Below, in pieces: positions 13,313 to 13,326 of a stretch of DNA of 13,326 nucleotides. Source of the DNA: CAZQCJ01 sp964591885 (GTDB taxonomy: Bacteria; Patescibacteriota; Microgenomatia; PFEM01; JAPLYW01). The position numbers and the translations under genes were made by a program. The notes below the pieces were generated by a model. The model did not search any database, was not told the origin of the DNA, and saw nothing but the letters and a program-made list of their open reading frames with translations. Within the stretch, counting starts at the first letter, position 1, and the number at the start of each line of letters is the position of its first letter. The stretch lies in assembly GCA_964591885.1 (NCBI GenBank), contig CAZQCJ010000049.1, forward strand, positions 1 to 13,326, given 5' to 3'.

Positions 13313-13326
13313 AATCAGATAAATTT

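Noticed and set aside
1..13326. CRISPR array, transposase, integrase, att repeats, replication origin
   Set aside because: No regularly spaced repeats, recombinase-like proteins, or DnaA-box clusters were seen anywhere in the window.

Overview
The window looks like low-GC DNA from a small-genome bacterium, most likely a member of the Candidate Phyla Radiation (Patescibacteria), possibly Microgenomates. This rests on several signs: a lysine-rich leader of about 75 residues on ribosomal protein L1, almost no Shine-Dalgarno sequences, short intergenic spacers, a lone AdoCbl-dependent ribonucleotide reductase, and several very divergent accessory proteins. The lineage is an inference, not a marker-gene result. 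TGA serves as a stop (radical SAM gene, NifH-like gene), so the Gly-recoding seen in Gracilibacteria/SR1 does not apply.

The minus strand carries a broken version of the classic bacterial cluster tRNA-Tyr, tRNA-Thr, rpmG, tRNA-Trp, secE, nusG, rplK, rplA, rplJ, rplL. The order is conserved, but two blocks of mostly plus-strand genes have split it. Block A (1264-4564) lies between rplA and rplJ. It holds a short, divergent NIS (IucA/IucC-like) synthetase, a CYTH-like protein, a YfcE/MJ0936 phosphoesterase on the minus strand, and a thymidylate-kinase-like P-loop kinase. Its DNA is visibly more AT-rich than the housekeeping genes. Block B (6676-12709) lies between tRNA-Trp and secE. It holds a GalU-like nucleotidyltransferase, a NifH/CooC-like ATPase, a class II ribonucleotide reductase, a cobalamin-type radical SAM enzyme and, on the minus strand, a small PD-(D/E)XK nuclease-like protein.

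Regulation can be read at several places. rplJ-rplL has a strong sigma70-type promoter followed by a structured leader that resembles the L10 autoregulatory leader. rplL overlaps rplJ by one base (TAATG) and has the only strong Shine-Dalgarno I found, which fits the several L7/L12 copies needed per ribosome. secE and the GalU-like gene diverge from overlapping promoters that share a perfect 17-base dyad; the secE transcript would be almost leaderless. A 47-base near-perfect inverted repeat directly abuts the 3' end of tRNA-Thr.

The best candidate for something undescribed is the Block A pair: a minimal NIS-synthetase-like enzyme apparently cotranscribed with a CYTH-like protein, beside a nucleotide-kinase-like and a phosphoesterase gene. 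I know of no described pathway with that combination.
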